64,000 bases of DNA from Gordonia sediminis. Lineage in GTDB: Bacteria; Actinomycetota; Actinomycetes; Mycobacteriales; Mycobacteriaceae. Below are positions 8,930-17,729 of the stretch, in pieces. Location: contig RZUM01000017.1 in NCBI GenBank assembly GCA_004193205.1, forward strand, positions 1 to 64,000, given 5' to 3'. The translations under genes were made by a program, and so were the position numbers. Position 1 is the first letter of the stretch, and each line of letters opens with the position of its first letter. Below the pieces are notes generated by a model, which did no database searches, was not told where the DNA came from, and saw only the letters and a program-made list of their open reading frames with translations.

Positions 8930-9745
8930 TCAGACCGGCACGGATTCCGTTGCCGGTGGGGTGTCGCCGACGGCGGGTGCCAGGTCGGCGCGTAGCAGGC
9001 TGCCCGCGCCCGGGATGGTGACCGGGAGGTGCAGCGCACGCAGGATGCTGTAGGCCCCGGCGGTCGCCGCGGAGAGCACGGGTAGTCCGAACTCCTGCTC
9101 GGCGGCCTCGACCAACGACAGTGACGGCATCTGGACGCAGGCAGAGATGACGAGGGCGTCGGCACCGCTGAGATCCAGCGACCGCGCCGCGGTCATCACC
9201 CGATCGGGCGCGATGCACCCGACATCACAGTTGTCGGCGACCTCGAGTGCGCACCACGAGGTCACCTCGAAACCCTCGGCGGCGATGTAGTCCACCACCT
9301 GTTGTGCGAGCGGGCGCATGTACGGGGTCACCAGCGCGATGCGTTCGGCACCGAGCGCGGTGAGACCCTCGACGAGTGCGCCCGCGCTCGACCGGATCAT
9401 CGCGTCCGATCCCCCGGTTGCCAATTGCTCGGCGACCGCGGACTCGACCCGACGATGCTCTCCCGGCCCGCCGACCATGATCGCCACCAGGCAGGCGTAG
9501 AGGATGACGTCGGGTGACGCATCAGCGATCTCCAGGATGCAGCGCTCACGTTGCGCGTTCATCGTCCGCAGTTGTTCCGGCGAGACGGTGTGCATCCGCA
9601 TCCGGGTCGAGTGGAACGCGAACGTCGCGCCGGGATGACGCCCGAGGATCTGCGGCATCTCCGTCTCGACGGTCACGTTCGAACTGGGCACCACGAGCCC
9701 GATCCGGTGGTCCACGGTCGCACGCTCCGAGCCCTGTTGCATCAT
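8930..9745 (-). CDS. Maleate isomerase (Asp/Glu racemase superfamily)
   Basis: A 271-residue protein. Two catalytic-type cysteines, Cys85 (YACLVA) and Cys203 (SACVQMPS), lie 118 residues apart, the arrangement I recall for actinobacterial maleate cis-trans isomerase; arylmalonate decarboxylase is a relative. It would convert maleate to fumarate, a final step of gentisate- or nicotinate-type pathways. A TTG at 9782-9784 could extend the frame, but it falls inside the predicted -10 box of the gene's own promoter. The ATG at 9743-9745, with GGAAGG about ten bases upstream, is preferred. First gene of the leftward operon. Confidence 0.85.
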   Translation of the reverse strand: MMQQGSERATVDHRIGLVVPSSNVTVETEMPQILGRHPGATFAFHSTRMRMHTVSPEQLRTMNAQRERCILEIADASPDVILYACLVAIMVGGPGEHRRVESAVAEQLATGGSDAMIRSSAGALVEGLTALGAERIALVTPYMRPLAQQVVDYIAAEGFEVTSWCALEVADNCDVGCIAPDRVMTAARSLDLSGADALVISACVQMPSLSLVEAAEQEFGLPVLSAATAGAYSILRALHLPVTIPGAGSLLRADLAPAVGDTPPATESVPV

Positions 9746-9783
9746 TCCCGAACCTTCCAGTCGAATTGTTGACGTCTTTGACA

Positions 9784-9812
9784 ATTATTTGACGCTCGCG
9801 ATGATTCGTCAA
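9784..9812 (-). promoter_or_regulatory. Promoter of the maleate isomerase operon with shared operator
   Basis: On the minus strand, TTGACG (9807-9812), a 17-bp spacer and AATAAT (9784-9789) form a sigma-70-type promoter. The last spacer bases plus the -10 read GCGTCAAATAAT, the same 12 bases as in the opposite promoter. Further TTTGAC/TTGAC repeats lie just downstream (9769-9773, 9777-9782, the latter touching the -10 segment), suggesting a regulator binding over the start site. Confidence 0.7.
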
Positions 9813-9882
9813 CCCTCCTGGTAGGAGGGCCGAGAGCCCACGCGGAGGGGCAGAATTGAGTGACACTGTTCACAGAACGGGC

Positions 9883-9916
9883 TTGACTTGTCAGCATTCG
9901 CGTCAAATAATCGACG
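9883..9916 (+). promoter_or_regulatory. Promoter of the hydantoinase/ligase/hydroxylase operon with shared operator
   Basis: TTGACT (9883-9888), a 17-bp spacer and AATAAT (9906-9911) form a strong sigma-70-type promoter about 45 bp upstream of the hyuA-like ATG. The -10 lies inside CGTCAAATAATCGACG (9901-9916), an imperfect palindrome. GCGTCAAATAAT is repeated in the divergent promoter, so one regulator, perhaps the TetR protein encoded at the end of this operon, could control both directions. Confidence 0.72.
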
Positions 9917-9961
9917 CCAGCGTAAGAACGCGGTGACCGAATCCCAAGGAGTCAACACGCA

Positions 9962-12085
9962 ATGGCATACGTGATCGGAGTGGACGTCGGCGGCACGTTC
10001 ACAGATGCAGTTCTCGACGACGGCGACGGCCTGATCATCGCCGGCAAATCCCCGTCCACGCCACCGGACTACTCCCAGGGCGTCATGGACGTGCTGAACG
10101 TCCTGGCCGACCAACTCGGACGTCCCCTCGACGACATGCTCGCCGACACCCACCACATCGCCCACGGCACGACGAGTTCCCTCAACGCACTCGTCATGGG
10201 CCAGGTGCCCGAAGTCGGATTCCTGACCACCAAGGGTCATCGCGACTCGATCTACATCATGAACGTCGAAGGCCGCTACCTCGGCCGTTCACCCGAGCAA
10301 CTGCAGAATGTCCTGTCACAGAGCAAATCCCACGGGCTGGTCGACAAGCGTCACGCGCTCGAGGTCACCGAGCGCGTCGACCGCGACGGGCGGGTCATCG
10401 TGGCTCTCGACGAGGACGAGGTACGTGCGACGGTCCGCCGCTTGCTCGACGACGGGATCTCCGCCATCGCCGTCTCGCTCCTGTGGTCGTTCCGCAATCC
10501 CGCCCACGAGCAGCGGATCCGCGAGATCGTGCACGAGATCGACAGTTCGGTGTTCGTGTCCCTCTCCAGCGAGGTCAGCCCGCGCATCCGGGAGTTCGCG
10601 CGCAACGCAACCACCATCATGAGCACCCAGATCGGGCCGGGTCTGCGCAGCTACCTCGGCCACCTCGAGTCGACGCTGCGCGAGCACCGGCTCGCCGGCC
10701 CGCTGCTGGTGATGCAGAGCAACGGCGGCGCGGTCGCCGCGGCCGAGGCACCCTCGAACGCGATCTCCACGGTCGGCTCGGTCCTGACCGGTGGTGTCGT
10801 CGGATCGGTCTCGCTCGGCAAGCAGCTCGGCCACCGCAACATCATCGCCACCGACGCCGGCGGCACCACTTTCCTCGCCGGCCTCATCGTCGACGGTGAG
10901 CCGGTCCGATCGTCCACGACGATCATCAACCATCACCCCATCAACGTGCCGACCCTCGAGGTGCACGCAATCGGGTCGGGTGGCGGCGCGATCGCGTGGC
11001 TCGACGCCGGCGGCAACCTGCAGATCGGTCCGCACAGTGCCCAGGCCGTACCCGGACCGGCGTGCTACGGCCAGGGTGGCACCGAGCCGACGAACACCGA
11101 CGCCAATCTCGTCCTCGGCATTCTCCCCGAGCGAGGGCTGCTCGGTGGCCGCAAGGCGCTCGACGTGAACCTGGCCCGCGAGGCGATCCGCACCCGGATC
11201 GCCGAACCGCTCGGCCTGTCCGTGGAAGACGCGGCCGCCGCCATCTACGAGGTGCAGAACGCACAGACCGGGGACCTGTTGCGTAAGACCGTGGTCGAGG
11301 CCGGCCATGATCCGCGTGATTTCATCGTCTACGCGTTCGGCGGCTCCGGCCCCGCACACTGCGGTCGGTACGCTCAGGAGATCGGGGTCACCGACGTCGT
11401 CGTGCCACTCGGCCCGGTCGCCTCCGCCTTCTCCGCCTACGGCCTCGCGTCGTCGGATATCGTTCTGGCGAAGGAACTCTCGGACCCGGCGGCCATGCCA
11501 CTCGACCCGGCACGCGTCGAGGAGAATTTCCGCATTCTCGAGCATCAGGTCCGCGAGATGCTCGGACGTCAGGGCCTGACATTCTCGCGGATCGACATCG
11601 AACGCGAGATCGACATGCGCTACACCATGCAGCTCGCCGAGGTGGCCACGCCGGTGCCCGAGGGATCACTGAGCGCAACCGAGATGGCCCAGGTGTCCGA
11701 TGCGTTCGAGCGGCGCTACGCCGATCTCTACGGCAAGGACAGCGGATTCCGCGAGGCCGGCATCCAGGCCATCACCTATCGGGTGCGGGGCACCGGCGTC
11801 CTGCCGTTCACCCCGGAGCTGCCCGAGTTGAAGAGTGCCGAATCGCGCGACGCCCACTCCGCCCGCAGTGCCGTACGCAAGGTGTGCCTCGACGGCAGGC
11901 GCGGCTACGTCGACACCGACATCTACGACTACGCGAAACTACGCTCGGGACACGTCATCCCCGGACCGGCCGTCATCGAGGTCCCCACCACGACGGTCGT
12001 CGTCCCGGCCGGGACCACAGGCACCATCGACCATCTCGGCAATCTGACCATCTCCGTCGACCAGACCAACGCCCAGGAGCGCTGA
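9962..12085 (+). CDS. Hydantoinase A / ketone carboxylase beta-type subunit
   Basis: A 707-residue HyuA-family protein of the ASKHA fold, with the phosphate-binding GVDVGGTFTD motif at residues 6-15 and a second ATDAGGTT motif near residue 297. The family covers ATP-dependent N-methylhydantoinase, 5-oxoprolinase and the large subunits of acetone and acetophenone carboxylases. The gamma-like domain on its partner favours the carboxylase side. AAGGAG lies 10 bp before the ATG. First gene of the rightward operon; the hyuB-like gene follows after 2 bp. Confidence 0.88.
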   Translation: MAYVIGVDVGGTFTDAVLDDGDGLIIAGKSPSTPPDYSQGVMDVLNVLADQLGRPLDDMLADTHHIAHGTTSSLNALVMGQVPEVGFLTTKGHRDSIYIMNVEGRYLGRSPEQLQNVLSQSKSHGLVDKRHALEVTERVDRDGRVIVALDEDEVRATVRRLLDDGISAIAVSLLWSFRNPAHEQRIREIVHEIDSSVFVSLSSEVSPRIREFARNATTIMSTQIGPGLRSYLGHLESTLREHRLAGPLLVMQSNGGAVAAAEAPSNAISTVGSVLTGGVVGSVSLGKQLGHRNIIATDAGGTTFLAGLIVDGEPVRSSTTIINHHPINVPTLEVHAIGSGGGAIAWLDAGGNLQIGPHSAQAVPGPACYGQGGTEPTNTDANLVLGILPERGLLGGRKALDVNLAREAIRTRIAEPLGLSVEDAAAAIYEVQNAQTGDLLRKTVVEAGHDPRDFIVYAFGGSGPAHCGRYAQEIGVTDVVVPLGPVASAFSAYGLASSDIVLAKELSDPAAMPLDPARVEENFRILEHQVREMLGRQGLTFSRIDIEREIDMRYTMQLAEVATPVPEGSLSATEMAQVSDAFERRYADLYGKDSGFREAGIQAITYRVRGTGVLPFTPELPELKSAESRDAHSARSAVRKVCLDGRRGYVDTDIYDYAKLRSGHVIPGPAVIEVPTTTVVVPAGTTGTIDHLGNLTISVDQTNAQER

Positions 12086-12087
12086 TC

Positions 12088-14409
12088 ATGACCGCACCCA
12101 TTCCCGGCTCCGAAGGCTTCTCCAGCCGTCCGATCGACCCGGCGGTGCTACACCGCTCGCTGCCGCCGACGCTGCCGGTCCACACCGTCACCCAAGAGCA
12201 GATCGACGCCGTCGACCCGCTCACCTACGAGGTGATCCGCCACCGCCTGTGGTCGGTGACCGACGAGATGGGCGAAGCCCTCAAACGGATGTCCGGCTCA
12301 CCCATCGTCACCGACGCCAACGACTTCGACTTCGCCATCAGCGACGAAGTGGGACAAGAAGTTCAGGTCGGCCTGTACAACACGATGCTGGTCGGCGCGG
12401 TCGACCTGGCCGTCTACTGGACTCTGCAGAACCGGGCGACGAACCCCGGTATCACCGAGGGCGACATGTTCCTCTGCAACGATCCGTGGGTCGGCGGGGG
12501 CCTGCATCAGAGCGACGTCATCGTGTTCCAGCCCGTATTCTACGACGGCAAGCTGTTCGCCTGGACCAGCGCGATCTGCCACGAACCCGACCTGGGCGGT
12601 TCGGGTCTCGGCTCGTTCGACCCCGGCGCGTCGGATGTGTTCTCCGAATCGGTCCCGACCCCGCCGATCAAGGTGGTGCGCGACTTCGAGCTCCAGCGCG
12701 ACGTGGCCGACGTGTGGGTCCGGCGGTCCCGCGTACCCATGCTCGTCGGGTTGGACCTGCGCGCGAAGATCGGCGCCAACACCGTTGGCCGCAACCGGCT
12801 AGTCGCGGTGATCGAGCAGTACGGCGCGGATACCGTCAAGGCGGTCATGAAGCGCATGATGAACGACGCCGAATCTCGTTTGCGCACAAAGCTGTCGGCG
12901 CTGCCCGACGGCACCTGGAAGGCCACCGGTTATCAGGATCAGGCGCAGACCGGGGACCGTGGCGTACACAAGATCACCGTCGCGATGACCAAGCACGACG
13001 ACCGACTGAGCTTCGACTTCACCGGCACCGACCCGCAGACCGGCGTGATCAACTGCACCTACGCGGGCATGCGCGGGGGCGTGATGCTCGCCCTGCTGCC
13101 GATCCTGGCCGGTGACATCCCGTGGTCGGCGGGTGGGCTGATGCGGTGTTTCGACCTGATCTCCGAGGAGGGCACGATCAACAACGCGACCTTCCCAGCG
13201 GCGGTGAGCCGCGGGCCGATCGGACCTGCTTGGCTGACCGGAAACCTTGTCGCGGAATGCCTGTCGCAGATGCTCGACCGGTCGGTGGATCTCGGCAAGA
13301 GCGTGCAGGCGGCGTGCTGCGGCACCTGGGACACCGCGGTGGTTGCCGGGCTCGACGAGCGCGGCGAACTGCCCGCACCGTTCCTGAACATCCTGATGGA
13401 ACCGATGGCCGGCGGCTACGGCGGACGGCCCGTCGCCGACGGCATGGACACCGGCGGCCTGTTCTGCATCCCGATGGGCCGGATCCCCGACACCGAGATG
13501 ACCGAGTTCCTCTATCCACTGTTGACCCTGTGGCGCCGCGAGGAGCCCGATTCCGGTGGGCCCGGACGGCATCGGGGTGGTGTCAGCGCCTCGCTGGCGG
13601 TCACCCCCTACGGGACAAGCCTGCCCATGGGTCTGGTGTTCGCATCTGCGGGCAAGGCGGTCGCACAGAACTCGGGTTTGGCCGGCGGCTATCCCGGCAA
13701 CACCGGGTTGGAGATCCTCGCCCGCGAGGCGGGGGTGGACGAGTTGCTTCGTTCCGGAACGATTCCCGGCTCCATCGACGAGCTCGGCGGCACCAAGGAG
13801 ATCGGCGCCTGCTACGCGGAGAGCTATCTGGCGCCGGGCGAGGTGCTGTACATGCACTGGCAGGGCGGCGGCGGCTACGGCGATCCGCTGCTGCGGGAAC
13901 CGGCGTCGGTGGCCGCGGATGTGCGCAATGGCAAGGTCACCCCTGAGGGCGCGCGCGCCGGCTACGGCGTGCTGGTGACCGGCGGAGTCCTCGACGAGGA
14001 CGCGACCCGGCGCACGCGGGACACCATGCGGGAGGAGCGCCGAAACCGTTCGACGACATCGGGATCCGAGGCCGTCATGCTCGACCTGTCGCTCGCGCGG
14101 CGCCTCGACGACAACCTCGTCGAGGTGACGGTCGACGGTGACCATCTCGTCGGGTGCGCACATTGTGGCCGGAAGCTCGGGGACGCCCGCACCGGCGAAC
14201 TCGACCTCGCCCGTTTCGAGGGGCCGTCGACCGCGGCCGGTCCGCAGGTGACCTCCGACCCGGCCCAGTACGTGGACACCCCGGTCGTTTTCCGCCAGCA
14301 GTGCTGTCCCGGTTGCTGGACGGCGGTGTACTCGGGCATCGTCCCCGCCGATCACCCCGACCATCTCGCCGACCTGACCCGCCTGCTGCCCGCGGTGGCC
14401 GCCCGATGA
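12088..14409 (+). CDS. Hydantoinase B / ketone carboxylase alpha-type subunit with C-terminal zinc domain
   Basis: The product is 773 residues. Residues about 35-610 form a HyuB catalytic module (LTYEVIRHRLW start; GDMFLCNDPWVGG metal/active-site segment; HWQGGGGYGDPL end). The last 110 residues differ: CxxC at 690/693 and a second cysteine cluster at 739/740/743, resembling the zinc-binding gamma subunit of acetone carboxylase, here fused to the large subunit. Start ATG 12088 is 2 bp after hyuA; the frame is open upstream but would overlap that gene. The stop overlaps the ligase start by 4 bp. HyuA and HyuB should form one ATP-dependent enzyme acting on a ketone, lactam or cyclic imide. Confidence 0.88.
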   Translation: MTAPIPGSEGFSSRPIDPAVLHRSLPPTLPVHTVTQEQIDAVDPLTYEVIRHRLWSVTDEMGEALKRMSGSPIVTDANDFDFAISDEVGQEVQVGLYNTMLVGAVDLAVYWTLQNRATNPGITEGDMFLCNDPWVGGGLHQSDVIVFQPVFYDGKLFAWTSAICHEPDLGGSGLGSFDPGASDVFSESVPTPPIKVVRDFELQRDVADVWVRRSRVPMLVGLDLRAKIGANTVGRNRLVAVIEQYGADTVKAVMKRMMNDAESRLRTKLSALPDGTWKATGYQDQAQTGDRGVHKITVAMTKHDDRLSFDFTGTDPQTGVINCTYAGMRGGVMLALLPILAGDIPWSAGGLMRCFDLISEEGTINNATFPAAVSRGPIGPAWLTGNLVAECLSQMLDRSVDLGKSVQAACCGTWDTAVVAGLDERGELPAPFLNILMEPMAGGYGGRPVADGMDTGGLFCIPMGRIPDTEMTEFLYPLLTLWRREEPDSGGPGRHRGGVSASLAVTPYGTSLPMGLVFASAGKAVAQNSGLAGGYPGNTGLEILAREAGVDELLRSGTIPGSIDELGGTKEIGACYAESYLAPGEVLYMHWQGGGGYGDPLLREPASVAADVRNGKVTPEGARAGYGVLVTGGVLDEDATRRTRDTMREERRNRSTTSGSEAVMLDLSLARRLDDNLVEVTVDGDHLVGCAHCGRKLGDARTGELDLARFEGPSTAAGPQVTSDPAQYVDTPVVFRQQCCPGCWTAVYSGIVPADHPDHLADLTRLLPAVAAR

Positions 14410-16178
14410 CGTCGACCAGCATGCACCTTCCCGGCGCCGGGCACGGTGCCGGGTCGGACCGGGACGGGCGACTCGTCCGGTACCCGCCCGACCGGGTGGC
14501 CGCCTACCTCGCCGACGGTGCCTGGCGTCGGGAGCCGCTCGGCCGCAGCTTCCACGACATCGCCACCCGATTCCCCGACCGCCCCGCGGTGATCACCGCA
14601 CACGCGGCGATGACCTACGCCGAACTCGACACCCGCACCGATCAAGTGGCCGCCGGACTGATCGGGCTCGGACTCGAGGCCGGGGACCCGGTGATCTTCC
14701 AGCTCACCAACCGACTCGACACCGTGGTGGCGTGGTACGGGTGCGTCAAAGCAGGGCTGATCCCGGTCGCGACACTGGCCGCGCATCGCCGCCACGAGAT
14801 CTCCGACATCAGCCGCAAGATCGGGGCGGTGGCGCACATCGTCGAGGCCGGTGGCAGTTTCGATCTGATCGGCTTCGCGCTCGGCCACGCTGTCGGACAT
14901 CCGACCATGCGCCACGTGATCACGGTCGGCGCACCCGCGCAGGAAGCATCCTCGGTCACCGGCATCGGGGGCGGAGCAGCGCCGTCGGAGAGCCGGCTCG
15001 AGTCCTTGGGCACCGATGTCGGGGATGCGGTGGCGCGCCAACTCGTCGAACAGATCGAACGCCACATGACACCGACCGATGTGGTCGCCTTCCAGCTGTC
15101 CGGCGGCACCACCGGCACCCCCAAGGTGATCCCCCGCCTGCACGGCGAATACTGGAACAACGCCCTCTGGTACGCGCAGCGCCTCGGCTGGACCGAGGAC
15201 ACCCGGGTGGCCCACCTGATCCCCATCATCCACAACGCGGGTATCAGCTGCGGCCTGCATGCCGCGCATTCGGTCGGGGCCTGCCTGGTATTGGCCACCG
15301 CCGACGCGCGGTCGGCGTTCGCACTGATGGACCGGATCCGGGCCACGGACGTCCTGATCGGTCACGGGCATTATCAGGCACTTGAGTTGCCCGAATTCGA
15401 CAGGGCACGAGTACATCTGCGCACCGTGGTGTTGTCGGGCGCGAAAGTGGGAGCGGAACTCTTCGCACGGGCCGATTCCGGTGACGGGCGACGCGCAGTG
15501 CAACTGTTCGGCATGTCCGAGGGGCTCTTCACGGTGACACCCCGCGACGCGCCGGCACGGGCCCGGCAGACCACCGTCGGCACCCCCATTGCCGACGACG
15601 ACGAGATCCGCATCCTCGAACCCGGATCGGAGACGACAGTGCCCGACGAGCAGATCGGCGAATTATGTTGCCGGGGGCCGTATACGATCCGCGGCTATTT
15701 CGACGCCGCAGACCACAACGCGATCGCCTTCACCTCAGACGGCTTCTACCGGACCGGTGACCTCGCCAAGATGACCGTTATCGACGGGGTGCGCTACCTG
15801 AGCATCGAGGGGCGCATCAAGGACGTCATCAACCGAGGCGGCGAGAAGGTCAACGCCGGCGAGATCGAACTGCTCTTGGTCCGCCATCCCGCGGTGGCCA
15901 CCGCCGCGGTGGTGGCGATGCCCGACGTGCGGCTGGGCGAGAAGACCTGCGCATACCTCGTGCCCAACGACGATGAGCAACTCACGTTGCGCGACATCCA
16001 AGAGCACCTCGCCGGCCTCGGCGTCGCGAAGTTCAAGTGGCCCGAACGCATCGAGTGGCTACCCGAATTGCCCCAGACGAACGTGGGGAAGGTCGACAAG
16101 AAGCGGCTACGTAGGGACATCGAGACCAAGGTCATCGGCGAGAACGTCGCCCTGACTGACGAAGATCGGACATCATGA
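14406..16178 (+). CDS. Aryl acid adenylate-forming ligase (SdgA/DhbE-like)
   Basis: A 590-residue ANL-superfamily ligase. The P-loop LSGGTTGTPK spans residues 231-240; LFGMSEGLFTVT resembles 2,3-dihydroxybenzoate- and salicylate-AMP ligases. The later core motif YRTGD and the C-terminal hinge and lysine (GRIKDVINRGGEK; NVGKVDKK) are intact. No siderophore genes are nearby. The next gene is an SdgC-like hydroxylase, so it probably activates salicylate, anthranilate or a related benzoate for degradation, as SdgA does in Streptomyces. The ATG at 14406 overlaps the hyuB stop by 4 bp; the frame is open far upstream but lies inside hyuB. The stop overlaps the hydroxylase start by 4 bp. Confidence 0.87.
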   Translation: MTSTSMHLPGAGHGAGSDRDGRLVRYPPDRVAAYLADGAWRREPLGRSFHDIATRFPDRPAVITAHAAMTYAELDTRTDQVAAGLIGLGLEAGDPVIFQLTNRLDTVVAWYGCVKAGLIPVATLAAHRRHEISDISRKIGAVAHIVEAGGSFDLIGFALGHAVGHPTMRHVITVGAPAQEASSVTGIGGGAAPSESRLESLGTDVGDAVARQLVEQIERHMTPTDVVAFQLSGGTTGTPKVIPRLHGEYWNNALWYAQRLGWTEDTRVAHLIPIIHNAGISCGLHAAHSVGACLVLATADARSAFALMDRIRATDVLIGHGHYQALELPEFDRARVHLRTVVLSGAKVGAELFARADSGDGRRAVQLFGMSEGLFTVTPRDAPARARQTTVGTPIADDDEIRILEPGSETTVPDEQIGELCCRGPYTIRGYFDAADHNAIAFTSDGFYRTGDLAKMTVIDGVRYLSIEGRIKDVINRGGEKVNAGEIELLLVRHPAVATAAVVAMPDVRLGEKTCAYLVPNDDEQLTLRDIQEHLAGLGVAKFKWPERIEWLPELPQTNVGKVDKKRLRRDIETKVIGENVALTDEDRTS

Positions 16179-17722
16179 AACTCACCCGTATCGCGGTCCT
16201 CGGCGGTGGACCCGGCGGCCTGTACGCGGCCCGCCTGCTCAAACTCAGCCACCCCGACGCCGACGTCATCGTCTACGAACAGAGTTCCCCGGAAACCACT
16301 TTCGGTTTCGGCGTCGGCCTCGCCTCACGGACCCAACGCAATCTCCGGGACGCGGACTCCGCGTCGCTGGACGAGATCGTGGAAGTCTCCTGGCCACACG
16401 AGATGTCGATGCAGGTGAACGGGCACGTGGCGCGGATCTCGCACGGCGAGTTGCTCGCCATCGCCCGGACCGACCTGCTCGCCGTGCTGCAGAAGCACGC
16501 GCGGCACGCGGGCGTCGAGTTGCGATTCGGAGAGCGCCGGGGCGTGGCAGACGTCGACGCCGACCTGGTGATCGCCGCGGACGGCATCAACAGCTCGGCC
16601 CGACAGGATTTCGCGGCGGAGTTCCGCCCACACATCGATACCGGCGACGGCCTCTACCTCTGGTGCGGTACGGATTTCGCACTCCCGAGGGCGGTGTTCA
16701 CGCCGGTGACCACCGAACACGGCACCTTCGTCGCGCATGCGTATCCGTATGCGTCCGACCGCAGTACCTTCCTCATCGAGACCGACGAGACCACCTGGCG
16801 CAATGCGGGATTCGACGTTACGACCGATCAGACGGCGCCGCAGGACAGCGATGAGAAGTCGCTGAAGTACCTGCAGGACGCGTTCGTCGAGGCGCTCGAC
16901 GGGCACCCGCTCATCGGCAACCGCACGCGGTGGATGCGGTTCCGCACGGTGTCGTGCGAGCGGTGGCACACCGGGAACGTGGTCCTGCTCGGCGACTCCG
17001 CCCACACGGCGCACTATTCGATCGGTTCTGGCACCAAGCTGGCGATGGAGGATGCGATCGCCCTCGACCGCGCCATCGCCTCGTCGGCCACCCTGGCCGA
17101 GGCCCTCGACACCTACGAGCGTGTGCGGCGTCCCGATGTCGAGTACCTGCAGGAGATCGCAGAGCGCAGCGAGCTGTGGTGGGAGTCGTTCCCGGAACGT
17201 GCCGACCTTCCGGTCGATCAGCTCATGCTGGCGTACATGACCCGCGCCGGGAAGGTCTCTGTCGAGCACTTCCTGGAGTCCGCACCGGACGTCGCCCGAC
17301 GGGGACTCGGCTCCTTCGCGGGCGTGTCGGCAGAGGAGGTCCCCGGCGCCAACGGAATCGAGGCGTGGGTGCTGGGGCAACCCCTCGACCACCACGGGCG
17401 GCACTTCGCGTCCCGGCGGGCGCAGCCCACGCTGCGCGACGTCGAGGGGACAGAGGTCGTCGACGTGCGGATGGCGTCCGCCTGGTCGTCCGATGCCGAC
17501 GACTTCGTCGCCGACCCGCCGAAGTGCCGTGCCCTCTGGTTGACCGGCGACGACGACCGGGCCGCAGTGCTGACCCGGCTCGATCTCGCCGAGCGGCTGA
17601 CGCGTGCCACCGATGCGCTCGTCGTCGTCGAGGCACCCCACAGCAACCTGGCCGACCTGGTGGCCGGCTTGGTGAGCGCCCGCACCCATCTCGTTTCGCT
17701 CACGACGGCCACGTCTGGATGA
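16175..17722 (+). CDS. FAD-dependent aryl-CoA hydroxylase (salicylyl-CoA 5-hydroxylase-like)
   Basis: A 515-residue flavin monooxygenase. The FAD dinucleotide motif GGGPGGLYAAR starts at residue 10 and the second FAD motif LLGDSAHTAHYSIGSGTKLAMEDA-type segment is complete near residues 275-298. The design matches SdgC (salicylyl-CoA 5-hydroxylase) and the N-terminal half of 2-aminobenzoyl-CoA monooxygenase/reductase rather than free-acid hydroxylases. The C-terminal 110 residues form a thioredoxin-like/variable tail. It starts in a 4-bp overlap with the ligase gene that would supply its activated substrate. A TetR gene follows 7 bp downstream. Confidence 0.85.
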   Translation: MKLTRIAVLGGGPGGLYAARLLKLSHPDADVIVYEQSSPETTFGFGVGLASRTQRNLRDADSASLDEIVEVSWPHEMSMQVNGHVARISHGELLAIARTDLLAVLQKHARHAGVELRFGERRGVADVDADLVIAADGINSSARQDFAAEFRPHIDTGDGLYLWCGTDFALPRAVFTPVTTEHGTFVAHAYPYASDRSTFLIETDETTWRNAGFDVTTDQTAPQDSDEKSLKYLQDAFVEALDGHPLIGNRTRWMRFRTVSCERWHTGNVVLLGDSAHTAHYSIGSGTKLAMEDAIALDRAIASSATLAEALDTYERVRRPDVEYLQEIAERSELWWESFPERADLPVDQLMLAYMTRAGKVSVEHFLESAPDVARRGLGSFAGVSAEEVPGANGIEAWVLGQPLDHHGRHFASRRAQPTLRDVEGTEVVDVRMASAWSSDADDFVADPPKCRALWLTGDDDRAAVLTRLDLAERLTRATDALVVVEAPHSNLADLVAGLVSARTHLVSLTTATSG

Positions 17723-17729
17723 CCGGACC

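Noticed and set aside
9746-9784. TTG start extending maleate isomerase by 13 residues
   Set aside because: The TTG lies inside the gene's own predicted -10 box, so it would not be in the transcript.
14406-16178. Siderophore (2,3-dihydroxybenzoate) activation role for the aryl-AMP ligase
   Set aside because: The sequence style fits, but no NRPS, isochorismate or export genes adjoin, and it is coupled to an SdgC-like hydroxylase.
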